DNA of 7,599 nt from Pseudomonadota bacterium (GTDB lineage Bacteria; Pseudomonadota; Alphaproteobacteria; Rhizobiales; Devosiaceae). Below the pieces are notes generated by a model. The model did no database searches. It was not told where the DNA came from and was given only the letters and a program-made list of their open reading frames with translations. This document shows, piece by piece, positions 1 to 6,508 of this stretch. Positions within the stretch are counted from its first letter, which is position 1, and the number at the start of each line of letters is the position of its first letter. The translations under genes and the position numbers were made by a program. The stretch covers positions 1-7,599 of the forward strand of contig JAEZKB010000265.1 in assembly GCA_023415605.1 (NCBI GenBank), in the 5' to 3' direction.

Positions 1-1038
1 GACCCGGCCTGCTTCGCGCCCTGGTCGGCCGACACCAAGTACCTGCAGTGGGAAAAGCAGGAAGGTCCGTACCGCATCGCCGTGGTCAACGGTTTCGTCG
101 GCAACACCTGGCGCATCCAGATGATCAAGACCGCCAAGGCCTATGTCGAGGACCCGGCCATCAAGGACAAGATCGCCGAATTCAAAGTGGTCTCGACCGG
201 CACTGACGCCCCCGCGCAGCTGGGCGCGATCGAGGACTTCATCAACCAGGGCTATGATGCCATCGTCATGATCGCCGTCTCGCCCGAAGGCTTCGACCGT
301 GTCATTCGCCTCGCCGACCGCGAGAATGTCGTGCTGATCCCCTTCGACAACGTGCTCGATACCGATGCCGTTGTTCAGGTGAACGAAGACCAGCTGGAAA
401 TGGGCCGCCAGTGGGCGCGTTTCGTCCTCAAGGAACTGGAAGCGTCGGGCAAGACTTCCGGCAAGATCCTCGAAGTCCGCGGCCTGGCCGGCAACTCGGT
501 GGACCGCGACCGCTCGATCGGCATCCATGAAGAGTTCGACAAGACCGGCGGACCCTGGGAGATCGTCCAGGTCGTCGGCAATTGGGACGACGGCACCGCT
601 CAGAAAGTGACTGCAGACGCTCTCGCGGTGCACGGCACCTTCGACGCCGTCATCACCCAAGGCGGGTCGACCGGCACCGTGCAGGCGCTCATCGATGCCA
701 AGCACCCCTTCGTGCCGGTTGGCGGCGAAGCCGAAAACGGCTTCCGCAAGCTGGTTGCCAAGCACTCCGCCGAAGGGCTCAAGGGCCTCTCGATCGGCCA
801 GTCGCCGGGCCTGGTCGCTATCTCGATCAAGGCCGCTATCGCCGCACTGGAGGGCAACCCGCTGCCGCAGCTCATCTCGGTGCCGCTGCCGTCGGTGGAC
901 TACACCCAGCTCAAGGATGGCGAGAACTTCTGGACCGACCTGCCGGACAACTTCTTCACCGTCAATGAATTCCCGCCCTGTGGCGTGAACATCTCCGGCC
1001 CGGCCATCATGGCCCAGACCGAAGCTGACGTGAAGTAA
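1..1038 (+). CDS. Sugar ABC transporter substrate-binding protein (5' partial)
   Basis: This is the periplasmic binding component of a CUT2-type carbohydrate ABC importer; it would capture a sugar or polyol and deliver it to the permease pair encoded downstream. The frame is open from base 1 and ends with TAA at 1036-1038, giving 345 visible residues. The gene starts upstream of the window: the GTG at 82 lies inside conserved sequence (GPYRIAVVNGFVGNTWR, visible residues 22-38) and is not the true start. The missing part should be a signal peptide plus a few residues. The fold is type 1 periplasmic binding protein (Peripla_BP_4-like): first beta strand and alpha helix at about 24-50, a DNV/D turn at 116-122, the central GGSTGTVQAL segment at 221-230, and GGEAENGF at 241-248. 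The only visible cysteines are C4 and C327, which may form a disulfide. Downstream, a spacer with hairpins precedes the ATPase gene. The family is clear; the substrate is not determinable from sequence alone. Confidence 0.92.
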   Translation, partial: DPACFAPWSADTKYLQWEKQEGPYRIAVVNGFVGNTWRIQMIKTAKAYVEDPAIKDKIAEFKVVSTGTDAPAQLGAIEDFINQGYDAIVMIAVSPEGFDRVIRLADRENVVLIPFDNVLDTDAVVQVNEDQLEMGRQWARFVLKELEASGKTSGKILEVRGLAGNSVDRDRSIGIHEEFDKTGGPWEIVQVVGNWDDGTAQKVTADALAVHGTFDAVITQGGSTGTVQALIDAKHPFVPVGGEAENGFRKLVAKHSAEGLKGLSIGQSPGLVAISIKAAIAALEGNPLPQLISVPLPSVDYTQLKDGENFWTDLPDNFFTVNEFPPCGVNISGPAIMAQTEADVK

Positions 1039-1053
1039 TCCCAAGTGTGACAC

Positions 1054-1080
1054 GCGGCGCCGGGCCCCGCTCGGCGCCGC
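1054..1080 (+). promoter_or_regulatory. GC-rich stem-loop after the binding-protein gene
   Basis: A perfect 9-bp inverted repeat (arms 1054-1062 and 1072-1080, both built on GGCGCC) encloses a 9-nt loop, 15 bases after the binding-protein stop codon. No T-run follows, so it is not a classical Rho-independent terminator. In binding-protein-dependent transporter operons, a hairpin at this position commonly stabilises the upstream mRNA and lets the binding protein be made in excess over the membrane parts. That role is inferred here. Confidence 0.7.
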
Positions 1081-1106
1081 ATCCACCGCATTCCACCTCT
1101 CACGGC

Positions 1107-1122
1107 GCCGGCCCGAGCTGGC
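1107..1122 (+). promoter_or_regulatory. Second hairpin upstream of the ATPase gene
   Basis: A 6-bp stem (1107-1112 with 1117-1122, one G-U pair) closes the tetraloop CCGA, ending 11 bases before the G-rich ribosome binding site (GGGGGAA, 1134-1140) of the ATPase gene. Its left side overlaps the third GGCGCC copy of this spacer (1104-1109). That copy could instead pair with an arm of the hairpin at 1054-1080, so the two structures may compete. No function is shown. Confidence 0.4.
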
Positions 1123-1148
1123 TTTGAAGGCTTGGGGGAAGCTCTTTC

Positions 1149-2669
1149 ATGTCTCAGCCATTTGCCGAACTGAACGGCATCTCGAAATTCTTCTCGGGCG
1201 CTCGCGCGCTCGAAGGCGTCGACTTCGCCTGCAGCCAGGGCTCCATCCACGCCATCTTGGGTGAGAACGGCGCGGGAAAGTCCACGCTCATCAAGATCAT
1301 GTCCGGCGTCGTTCAGCCCGATAGCGGCACGCTTACGGTCGGTGGTCAGCCGCAACGCTTCGCCAAGCCCTCGGACTCTGCCAAGGCCGGCATCGTCTGC
1401 GTCTTCCAGGAGCTCTCGCTGCTCCCCGATCTGACCGTCGCCGACAACATTTCCATCTCCGATCCGCCCCGCCGCATGGGGATGATCGACCGAAAGGCGC
1501 AGCGCCAGCGCGCCGAGGAACTGCTCGCCCGCATCCACTGCGAGGATGTCGATCCGCGCGCCCTGGTGCGCGACCTGTCACTGAGCCGCCGCCAGATGGT
1601 CGAGATCGCCAAAGCCCTGGGCAAGGACCCCAGACTGCTGATCCTCGACGAGGCCACTTCCGCGCTCACTGCCCGCGACGTAGAGACCGTCTACGGCGTA
1701 CTCGGCGAGCTCAAAGCTCAAGGCGTCGGCATGCTCTTCATCTCGCACCGCATGCACGAGGTGGAGGCGCTCTGCGACCGCCTGTCCGTCTTCCGCAACG
1801 GCCGCCATATCGAGACCTTCGACAAGGGCGCCCGCAGCCAGAACGACATCGTCAAGCTGATGATCGGCCGCGAGGTCGAGCACCAGTTTCCGCCCAAGCC
1901 TGTGCGCCCGGTGCCCAACGCTCCGCATCTGGTAGTCGACAATGTGCGTTGGGAAAACCGCCTCAACGGCGTCTCTCTCTCCGTCGGGAAGGGCGAGATC
2001 GTCGGGCTCGGCGGCCTTGACGGCCAAGGCCAGAAAGAACTGCTGCTGTCGCTCTTCGGCGTCCTCCGCGGCGTCGAGGGCAAGGTCACCGTCGGCAATG
2101 CCAACGGTCTCACCAATTCACCAGCCGACGCCAAGGGCGGCGCCAACCGCATCGCTCTCGTTCCCGAAGACCGGAAGACCGAGGGCCTGATGCTGCCCAT
2201 GTCGATCTCCGACAATCTTCTCGCCGCGAGTTTCGACCGTGTCTCCGTCGGCCCCTTCATCGATCCGGGCAAGGAGAAGGCCGCAGTCGAAGACGCGATC
2301 AAGAAGCTGCAGATCAAGGTCAACAAACCCGAGGATCCTGTAGCGACACTCTCGGGTGGTAATCAGCAAAAGGTGGTCATCGCCAAGTGGCTGATGACCC
2401 AGCCCGAAATCATTCTCCTCAATGACCCCACACGCGGCATCGACGTCGGCACCAAGCAGGAGCTTTACCGGCTGATGCGCGAACTCGCCGACGAGGGCCG
2501 GGCAATCCTCTTCTATTCGACCGACTATGCCGAACTCATCGGCTGCTGCGACCGCGTCGCGGTCATGTATGACGGTCGCATCGTCACCGAGCTGACCGGT
2601 AGTGCCATCACCGAAGAGGCGCTCGTTTCCGCCGCCCTCAACATCACCGCGCCGGAGGCGGTTCACTGA
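1149..2669 (+). CDS. Sugar ABC transporter ATP-binding protein (fused double NBD)
   Basis: This is the cytoplasmic ATPase that powers the importer; at 506 aa it is the usual length for RbsA/XylG-type double-domain proteins. NBD1 (about residues 5-245) has a canonical Walker A GENGAGKST (38-46), Q-loop Q87, Walker B LLILDE (163-168) and H-loop H200. Its signature reads LSLSRRQ (143-149) instead of the usual LSxGxxQ. NBD2 (about 260-500) has a Walker A-like GGLDGQGQKELL (288-299) without GKS/T, an intact signature LSGGNQQK (401-408), and Walker B ILLNDPT (422-428), where the usual D-E pair is N425-D426. One composite site is therefore intact and the other degenerate throughout. ATG 1149 is chosen because GGGGGAA (1134-1140) sits 8 bases upstream and the NBD1 beta strand follows directly. 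The TGA shares one base with the next gene's ATG, which implies translational coupling. Confidence 0.96.
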   Translation: MSQPFAELNGISKFFSGARALEGVDFACSQGSIHAILGENGAGKSTLIKIMSGVVQPDSGTLTVGGQPQRFAKPSDSAKAGIVCVFQELSLLPDLTVADNISISDPPRRMGMIDRKAQRQRAEELLARIHCEDVDPRALVRDLSLSRRQMVEIAKALGKDPRLLILDEATSALTARDVETVYGVLGELKAQGVGMLFISHRMHEVEALCDRLSVFRNGRHIETFDKGARSQNDIVKLMIGREVEHQFPPKPVRPVPNAPHLVVDNVRWENRLNGVSLSVGKGEIVGLGGLDGQGQKELLLSLFGVLRGVEGKVTVGNANGLTNSPADAKGGANRIALVPEDRKTEGLMLPMSISDNLLAASFDRVSVGPFIDPGKEKAAVEDAIKKLQIKVNKPEDPVATLSGGNQQKVVIAKWLMTQPEIILLNDPTRGIDVGTKQELYRLMRELADEGRAILFYSTDYAELIGCCDRVAVMYDGRIVTELTGSAITEEALVSAALNITAPEAVH

Positions 2670-3742
2670 TGAGCGCCGTGACCATGACCACTCCGCCCCG
2701 CGCTTCGGCATTGATGACCTCGATCAATCAGAACCGCGGCTTCTATGGCGCCATCCTCCTGCTCGCAGCGCTCTACCTCGTCTACAATCTTATCCACCCC
2801 AAGGGCTTTTCCACCAACCTGTTGATCGCCAACACCAACGAGTCGGTCGCCCTGGCGCTCGTCGCCATGGCCCAGGCCGTGACCGTGCTGATGGGCGGCC
2901 TCGATCTGTCGGTCGGCGCGGTGATGACTCTCACCTCCTGCATCGCCAGCGTGCTGGTGGCCGGCGACCCTGCACAGATCGTCCTCGGCTGCATCGTGAC
3001 CGTGGCAGCCGGGACCGGCTTTGGCCTCATCAACGGAGTCATCATCGTTTATGGCCGCCTGCAGCCGATCATCGCCACGCTCGCGACAGGCGCGGTCGCC
3101 ATAGGTCTCGCGCTGCTCATCCGACCCAAGCCGGGCGGCGATGTCGACCTCGATCTCAATTGGGCCGCGACCAACTCGCTGCGCGATCTGGCGGAAACCT
3201 ATCACCTGTTTGAAGATGGTGAGGCCGCCTGGTTCCAGCCCATCGCCTGGTTTCCGGTGCCGTTGTTGATCCTGATCCTCATCGCCGCGCTGGTCTGGGT
3301 GCCGTTTAAACGCACCGTCACCGGCCGCACCCTCTACGCCATCGGCTCGTCTGAGGGCGCCGCCTACATGTCCGGCCTGCCGATCAACCGAGCCAAGCTC
3401 TGGGCGTTCACCCTGGCCGGCTTCTTCGCCGGTTGTGCCGGGCTCTACCTGGCCATCCAGACCGGCTCGGGCAATGCCGACATTCCCCAGGCGGGCGCCT
3501 ATACGCTCAACTCCATCGCTGCAGTCGTCCTCGGCGGCGTATCGCTACTGGGCGGCATCGGCTCAGCCATCGGCGCGCTGATCGGTGCGCTGATCCTCCG
3601 CGCCATTTCCTTCTATTTCCGCATCCTCTCCATCGATCCGCTGCTGCAGCCGCTGGTCGAAGGCATCGTGCTGCTGCTCGCCGTCAGCCTCGGTGCCGTC
3701 CGGGCGCTGCGCGTGAAGAACCGTCTCGAACTCTTCAGGTAA
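2669..3742 (+). CDS. Sugar ABC transporter permease 1
   Basis: This is an inner-membrane permease of the BPD_transp_2 (RbsC-like) family, 357 aa, and one half of the predicted heteromeric channel. A hydrophilic N-terminus (1-23) is followed by about ten hydrophobic segments, roughly 25-41, 60-76, 83-98, 103-127, 131-151, 196-213, 245-263, 279-297, 298-311 and 327-346. Family hallmarks are MGGLDLSVGA (75-84), ahead of the third segment, and the cytoplasmic loop GRTLYAIGSSEGAAYMSGLP (219-238), which contacts the ATPase. The hydrophilic stretch at about 152-195 (PKPGGDVDLDLN...FEDGEAAWF) is longer than the equivalent loop of the partner permease. ATG 2669 overlaps the ATPase stop by one base (TGATG) and has a good ribosome site GGAGG at 2654-2658, 10 bases upstream. 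Expression is expected to be coupled to the ATPase. Confidence 0.95.
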   Translation: MSAVTMTTPPRASALMTSINQNRGFYGAILLLAALYLVYNLIHPKGFSTNLLIANTNESVALALVAMAQAVTVLMGGLDLSVGAVMTLTSCIASVLVAGDPAQIVLGCIVTVAAGTGFGLINGVIIVYGRLQPIIATLATGAVAIGLALLIRPKPGGDVDLDLNWAATNSLRDLAETYHLFEDGEAAWFQPIAWFPVPLLILILIAALVWVPFKRTVTGRTLYAIGSSEGAAYMSGLPINRAKLWAFTLAGFFAGCAGLYLAIQTGSGNADIPQAGAYTLNSIAAVVLGGVSLLGGIGSAIGALIGALILRAISFYFRILSIDPLLQPLVEGIVLLLAVSLGAVRALRVKNRLELFR

Positions 3743-3746
3743 TGAC

Positions 3747-4712
3747 ATGGCCAATGAACTCACCCTTCCCCGCCTGAAGTCCGAAGATCTGCCGATCGTC
3801 ATCGCCGCGGGCTTCGTGCTGGTGATCCTCGCCGCAGGCACCGCCTACACCCTCTCGACGCTGGGCACGGCGCCACTGCTGACGCCGAACTACCTGCTGA
3901 CTCAGCTCCAGACCGGCGCGTTCCTCGGCATCGTCGCCTGCGGCATGATGACGGTGATCCTCCTGGGACACATCGACCTGTCTGTGCCATGGACCATGAC
4001 CGCCGCCGCGATGATGGCGACCACTATCGGCGGTCCAGGTGCTATCCCCACGGGCCTCGCCATTGGTCTCATCATCGGCCTCGTCAACGGGTTCGGCGTC
4101 GCCTACCTCCGGATTCCCTCGATGATCTTCACCCTCGGTGTCGACTCTGTCATGCGCGGGCTGATGGTCGCCCATACCGGCGGCTTTGCCCCGCAGGACA
4201 CGGCCACGGACCTGATGCGCTATCTCGCGGCCGACAAGATCCTCGGCGTACCGGTTGCCGTCTTCGTCTGGGCCGCCTTCTCGATCGTCATCGCGGCGAT
4301 CCTTTCGCGCACCGCCTTCGGCAAAGCGATCTATGCGACGGGCAACCGCGAAGCCGCCGCTTATCTCTCCGGCATCCGGACCCGCTGGGTCATCGTCGGC
4401 GCCTTTGTGATCTCCGGACTCTGCGCCGCCTCGGCCGGCATGCTGCTCGCCGGCTATTCCAACAAGGCCTACCAAGGCATGGGCAACGCCTACCTGCTCC
4501 CCGCCATTGCCGCAGTGGTCATCGGCGGCACCAATATTCTGGGCGGCCGCGGCCGCTTCATCGGCACGCTGGTCGGCGTCATTCTCATCGTGCTGCTCAA
4601 CTCCGTGCTATCGATTGCCCAGATGCCCGAAGCCGGCCGCCAGATCATTTATGGCCTCGTCATCATCGTCATGTTGCTGGTCTATGGTCGCACCGCGAAG
4701 GTGACCCAGTAG
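3747..4712 (+). CDS. Sugar ABC transporter permease 2
   Basis: This is the second BPD_transp_2-family inner-membrane permease, 321 aa, a distant paralogue of permease 1 and likely its heterodimer partner. About ten hydrophobic segments begin at residue 16. The conserved membrane motif reads LGHIDLSVPW (73-82): the glycine that usually follows LSV (as in permease 1, LDLSVG) is replaced by PW. The ATPase-contacting loop FGKAIYATGNREAAAYLSGI (191-210) and the C-terminal GGTNILGGRGRFIGTLVG (250-267) are typical. The start at 3747 lies 4 bases after the permease 1 stop with a weak AGG at 3737-3739. An ATG at 3742 is in another frame and gives only a short unrelated peptide, so it was rejected. The order binding protein, ATPase, permease, permease makes a complete transporter without a dedicated regulator or enzyme in view. 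No terminator follows. Confidence 0.95.
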   Translation: MANELTLPRLKSEDLPIVIAAGFVLVILAAGTAYTLSTLGTAPLLTPNYLLTQLQTGAFLGIVACGMMTVILLGHIDLSVPWTMTAAAMMATTIGGPGAIPTGLAIGLIIGLVNGFGVAYLRIPSMIFTLGVDSVMRGLMVAHTGGFAPQDTATDLMRYLAADKILGVPVAVFVWAAFSIVIAAILSRTAFGKAIYATGNREAAAYLSGIRTRWVIVGAFVISGLCAASAGMLLAGYSNKAYQGMGNAYLLPAIAAVVIGGTNILGGRGRFIGTLVGVILIVLLNSVLSIAQMPEAGRQIIYGLVIIVMLLVYGRTAKVTQ

Positions 4713-4745
4713 CTTGATTGTGACGCCACGATAGGCCACCGCTCC

Positions 4746-4757
4746 TCCCTTCGGGGG
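4746..4757 (+). promoter_or_regulatory. UUCG mini-hairpin over the chrA ribosome site
   Basis: A short stem of three G-C pairs plus one G-U pair (4746-4749 with 4754-4757) closes a cUUCGg tetraloop, one of the most stable RNA tetraloops known. Its 3' arm together with the last loop base forms the GGGGG (4753-4757) that is the only Shine-Dalgarno-like sequence before chrA, 4 bases from ATG 4762. It may dampen initiation, but the stem is short and this is inference. Confidence 0.35.
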
Positions 4758-4761
4758 TGCG

Positions 4762-5928
4762 ATGGACGATATGGAAAAGCGCGGCACGGTCGGCGAGGTG
4801 TTCCTCGCCTTCCTGGTTCTCGGGCTCACGAGCTTCGGGGGCCCGGTGGCCCATCTCGGCTACTTCCGCGAAGCGTTCGTCACCCGGCGCAAATGGCTGG
4901 GCGACGAGGCGTATGCCGATATCGTGGCACTCTGCCAGTTCCTGCCCGGCCCCGCTTCGAGTCAGGTCGGCATCGCCATCGGCAAGCTGCGCGCCGGTTA
5001 CCCCGGCGCTGTCGCCGCCTTCGTCGCCTTCACCCTGCCCTCGGTGGTGCTCCTCCTCGCCTTCGCCTGGGGTATCACCGCCATCAACGTTGCGGCGGTC
5101 GGGGGCGCTCTGCACGGCCTCAAGATCGCAGCGTTGGCTGTGGTGGCGCAGGCGGTCTGGGCTATGGCCAAGTCGTTGACGCCCGACCGGCCACGTCAAC
5201 TGATCGCCCTTGCCGCCGGCATCGCCGTGCTCGCTATCCCATCGCCGATCGTTCAGATCGTGGTTCTGGCGACGGCCGGTCTCGCCGGCGCGCTGCTTCC
5301 CGCGGAACGAAGTGCAAGACTCGACCTCTCGGTCCGCAGCCTGCCCTGGCTGGGCCTGTTCTTCGTGCTGCTGGTGGGCTTGCCACTGTTGGCGCTGACC
5401 GGGGATACGACGCTGGTGTTGATCGAAAAATTCTACCGCACCGGGTCGCTGGTCTTCGGCGGGGGACACGTTGTGCTGCCACTGCTCGAAGCAGAACTGG
5501 TGCAGCCAAGCCTTATCGACCGCGACCTTTTCCTCGCCGGATATGCCGCGGCGCAAGCGGTACCCGGTCCGCTATTCTCGTTCGCCGCCTATGCCGGTGC
5601 CATGTTGAAAGCTCCGCCCAATGGCCTCTGGGGCGGCACGCTGGCACTCCTCGCTATCTACCTGCCGAGCTTTCTGCTGGTCTTCGGGGCCCTGCCGCTC
5701 TGGCAGCAATTGCGCAGCGTCGTCCGCCTGCGCCGCGCCCTCGATATGGCCAACGCCGCTGTCGTCGGTCTGCTGCTCGCGGCTCTTTACGACCCGATCT
5801 TCACCTCGGCCGTGGCAACCCCGCTCGACTTTGCATGGGCGCTCGCCGCGTTCGCCCTGCTGGCTATCCTTAAACTACCCCCCTGGCTGGTGGTCGTTGC
5901 CTCCGCGGCTATTGGCCTGCTGCTTTAG
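4762..5928 (+). CDS. chrA: Chromate transporter, ChrA (CHR) family
   Basis: This is an inner-membrane protein of the CHR family, whose characterised members export chromate driven by the proton-motive force. At 388 aa it is a full-length, two-domain (long-chain) member. Domain 1 (about 10-180) carries SFGGPVAHLGYF (24-35), RRKWLGDE (42-49) and QFLPGPASSQ (59-68). Domain 2 (about 195-388) carries the parallel VFGGGHVVLPLL (231-242) and AQAVPGPLFSF (264-274), showing the internal duplication. The start may be ATG 4762 (GGGGG 4 bases upstream) or ATG 4771 (M4), a three-codon difference. It lies 49 bases behind permease 2 with no terminator, so read-through from the sugar operon is possible. Its usual partner regulator chrB is not in the window. 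Specificity for chromate itself, rather than another oxyanion, is not proved by sequence. The stop overlaps the opposite-strand RidA-family stop. Confidence 0.93.
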   Translation: MDDMEKRGTVGEVFLAFLVLGLTSFGGPVAHLGYFREAFVTRRKWLGDEAYADIVALCQFLPGPASSQVGIAIGKLRAGYPGAVAAFVAFTLPSVVLLLAFAWGITAINVAAVGGALHGLKIAALAVVAQAVWAMAKSLTPDRPRQLIALAAGIAVLAIPSPIVQIVVLATAGLAGALLPAERSARLDLSVRSLPWLGLFFVLLVGLPLLALTGDTTLVLIEKFYRTGSLVFGGGHVVLPLLEAELVQPSLIDRDLFLAGYAAAQAVPGPLFSFAAYAGAMLKAPPNGLWGGTLALLAIYLPSFLLVFGALPLWQQLRSVVRLRRALDMANAAVVGLLLAALYDPIFTSAVATPLDFAWALAAFALLAILKLPPWLVVVASAAIGLLL

Positions 5929-6320
5929 GGCCGGCGTGCGACGAGATCGATCTCGACCAGGGCCCCGACGGCAAGGCCGGTGACGCCGATCGTCGTTCGT
6001 GCCGGCAACTTGCCCGCCTCGAAGTTGCGCACCCAGACCTCGTTCATCTTCGCATAGTCGCGGTCGAACGTCGTGAGATAGATGCGTGCCATGGTGACAT
6101 GCTCGAGCCCGAGCCCGATGCCGCCCAGCACGATCTTGAGATTGTCGATCACCCGCTGCGTCTGCGCCTCTATGCCGGCCGGGAGCGGCGCGTCGGGCGC
6201 GCTGGGGTTGGTAGGCATCTGACCGGTGACGAACACCCAGCCATCGGCCTCGACGGCATGCGAGAAAGGGGCGACCGGCCGCGGACCGGAAGCGATCATG
6301 TGATGGATAGGCAGTGGCAT
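5925..6320 (-). CDS. RidA/YjgF/YER057c/UK114 family protein
   Basis: This is a small cytosolic protein of the family whose archetype RidA hydrolyses reactive enamine/imine intermediates released by PLP enzymes. The 131 aa match the family length (about 125-135). Visible hallmarks are FVTGQMP (30-36), the PARTTIGV segment with R108, which aligns with the substrate-binding arginine (R105) of enterobacterial RidA, and VEIDLVA (122-128) with E123. Compared with the archetype, the GPY tyrosine is F19, the serine of TSGQ is T32, and the cysteine two after the arginine is T110, so the substrate range may differ. The start at 6320 is preferred over an in-frame ATG at 6374: it has AGGAG (plus-strand 6330-6334) 9 bases upstream, and the extra 18 residues would not match the family. 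It is convergent with chrA, sharing 4 bases, and divergent from the DedA gene. Confidence 0.93.
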   Translation of the reverse strand: MPLPIHHMIASGPRPVAPFSHAVEADGWVFVTGQMPTNPSAPDAPLPAGIEAQTQRVIDNLKIVLGGIGLGLEHVTMARIYLTTFDRDYAKMNEVWVRNFEAGKLPARTTIGVTGLAVGALVEIDLVARRP

Positions 6321-6508
6321 CTGGGAGGACTCCTGCGCAGTGGCATCGCTCCAGATCACGCCAATGTCAATCAACTCAGCTTTCGTTCATCCACGCTTGC
6401 CTAGATGATATAGCCGACCATGTGACAAAGTTCCGCCTTGCAGGGCGCGCAAATCCACTTATCCATGGCCTGAGGGGCTAGGGGTTGCATTAGGGGTACA
6501 ATCGCCGC
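6321..6508. promoter_or_regulatory. Divergent promoter region between RidA-family and DedA genes
   Basis: This 188-base spacer must hold the promoters of two outward-facing genes. On the minus strand a perfect TTGACA (plus-strand 6365-6370) lies 44 bases before the RidA-family ATG; 17 bases on is only a poor -10 (GATGCC, 6342-6347). On the plus strand TTGCAG (6438-6443) with TATCCA 16 bases later (6460-6465) is a weak candidate for the DedA gene. Three AGGGG motifs (6473, 6480, 6492) follow, two of them in an imperfect 12-base tandem repeat (6479-6490 and 6491-6502, 9 of 12 identical). The last AGGGG, 12 bases before ATG 6509, is the likely but loosely spaced ribosome site. No operator could be assigned. 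Confidence 0.4.
6330..6334 (-). promoter_or_regulatory. Ribosome binding site deciding the RidA-family start
   Basis: Read on the minus strand, AGGAG lies 9 bases before the ATG at 6320. It lies inside the 54-base extension that a start at 6374 would require, which argues that the extension is untranslated leader. Confidence 0.75.

Noticed and set aside
82..1038. GTG at 82 as the start of the binding-protein gene
   Set aside because: The frame is open to base 1 and the residues before 82 (FAPWSADTKY...GPYRIA) continue the conserved domain; starting at 82 would break the first beta strand and remove the export signal.
2118..2711. 197-codon minus-strand open frame opposite the ATPase
   Set aside because: The plus-strand ATPase accounts for the region with many motifs, and the antisense frame has none.
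3735..4475. 246-codon minus-strand open frame opposite permease 2
   Set aside because: Its Asp/Gly/His/Arg-rich composition is the mirror of hydrophobic codons; there is no ribosome site or domain.
4669..5556. 295-codon minus-strand open frame opposite chrA
   Set aside because: It is low-complexity, hydrophilic, without a recognisable domain, and opposite a well-supported transporter gene.
5914..5932. Bidirectional terminator at the chrA/RidA-family junction
   Set aside because: The possible stem is only about 5 bp with a bulged G, and no T-run flanks it on either side.
6321..6374. 18-residue N-terminal extension of the RidA-family protein from ATG 6374
   Set aside because: A good ribosome site (AGGAG) inside the extension and the usual family length both favour ATG 6320; the -35-like TTGACA at 6365-6370 also overlaps the start of the extension.
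6404..6436. GGAAC on the minus strand as an EcfG general-stress promoter for the RidA-family gene
   Set aside because: The -35-like GGAAC is present, but 16-18 bases further there is no GTT-type -10 element (it reads TATATC).
6497..6502. TACAAT as a -10 box giving a leaderless DedA mRNA
   Set aside because: No -35-like hexamer lies 16-18 bases upstream (G-rich sequence only), so the match is likely chance.
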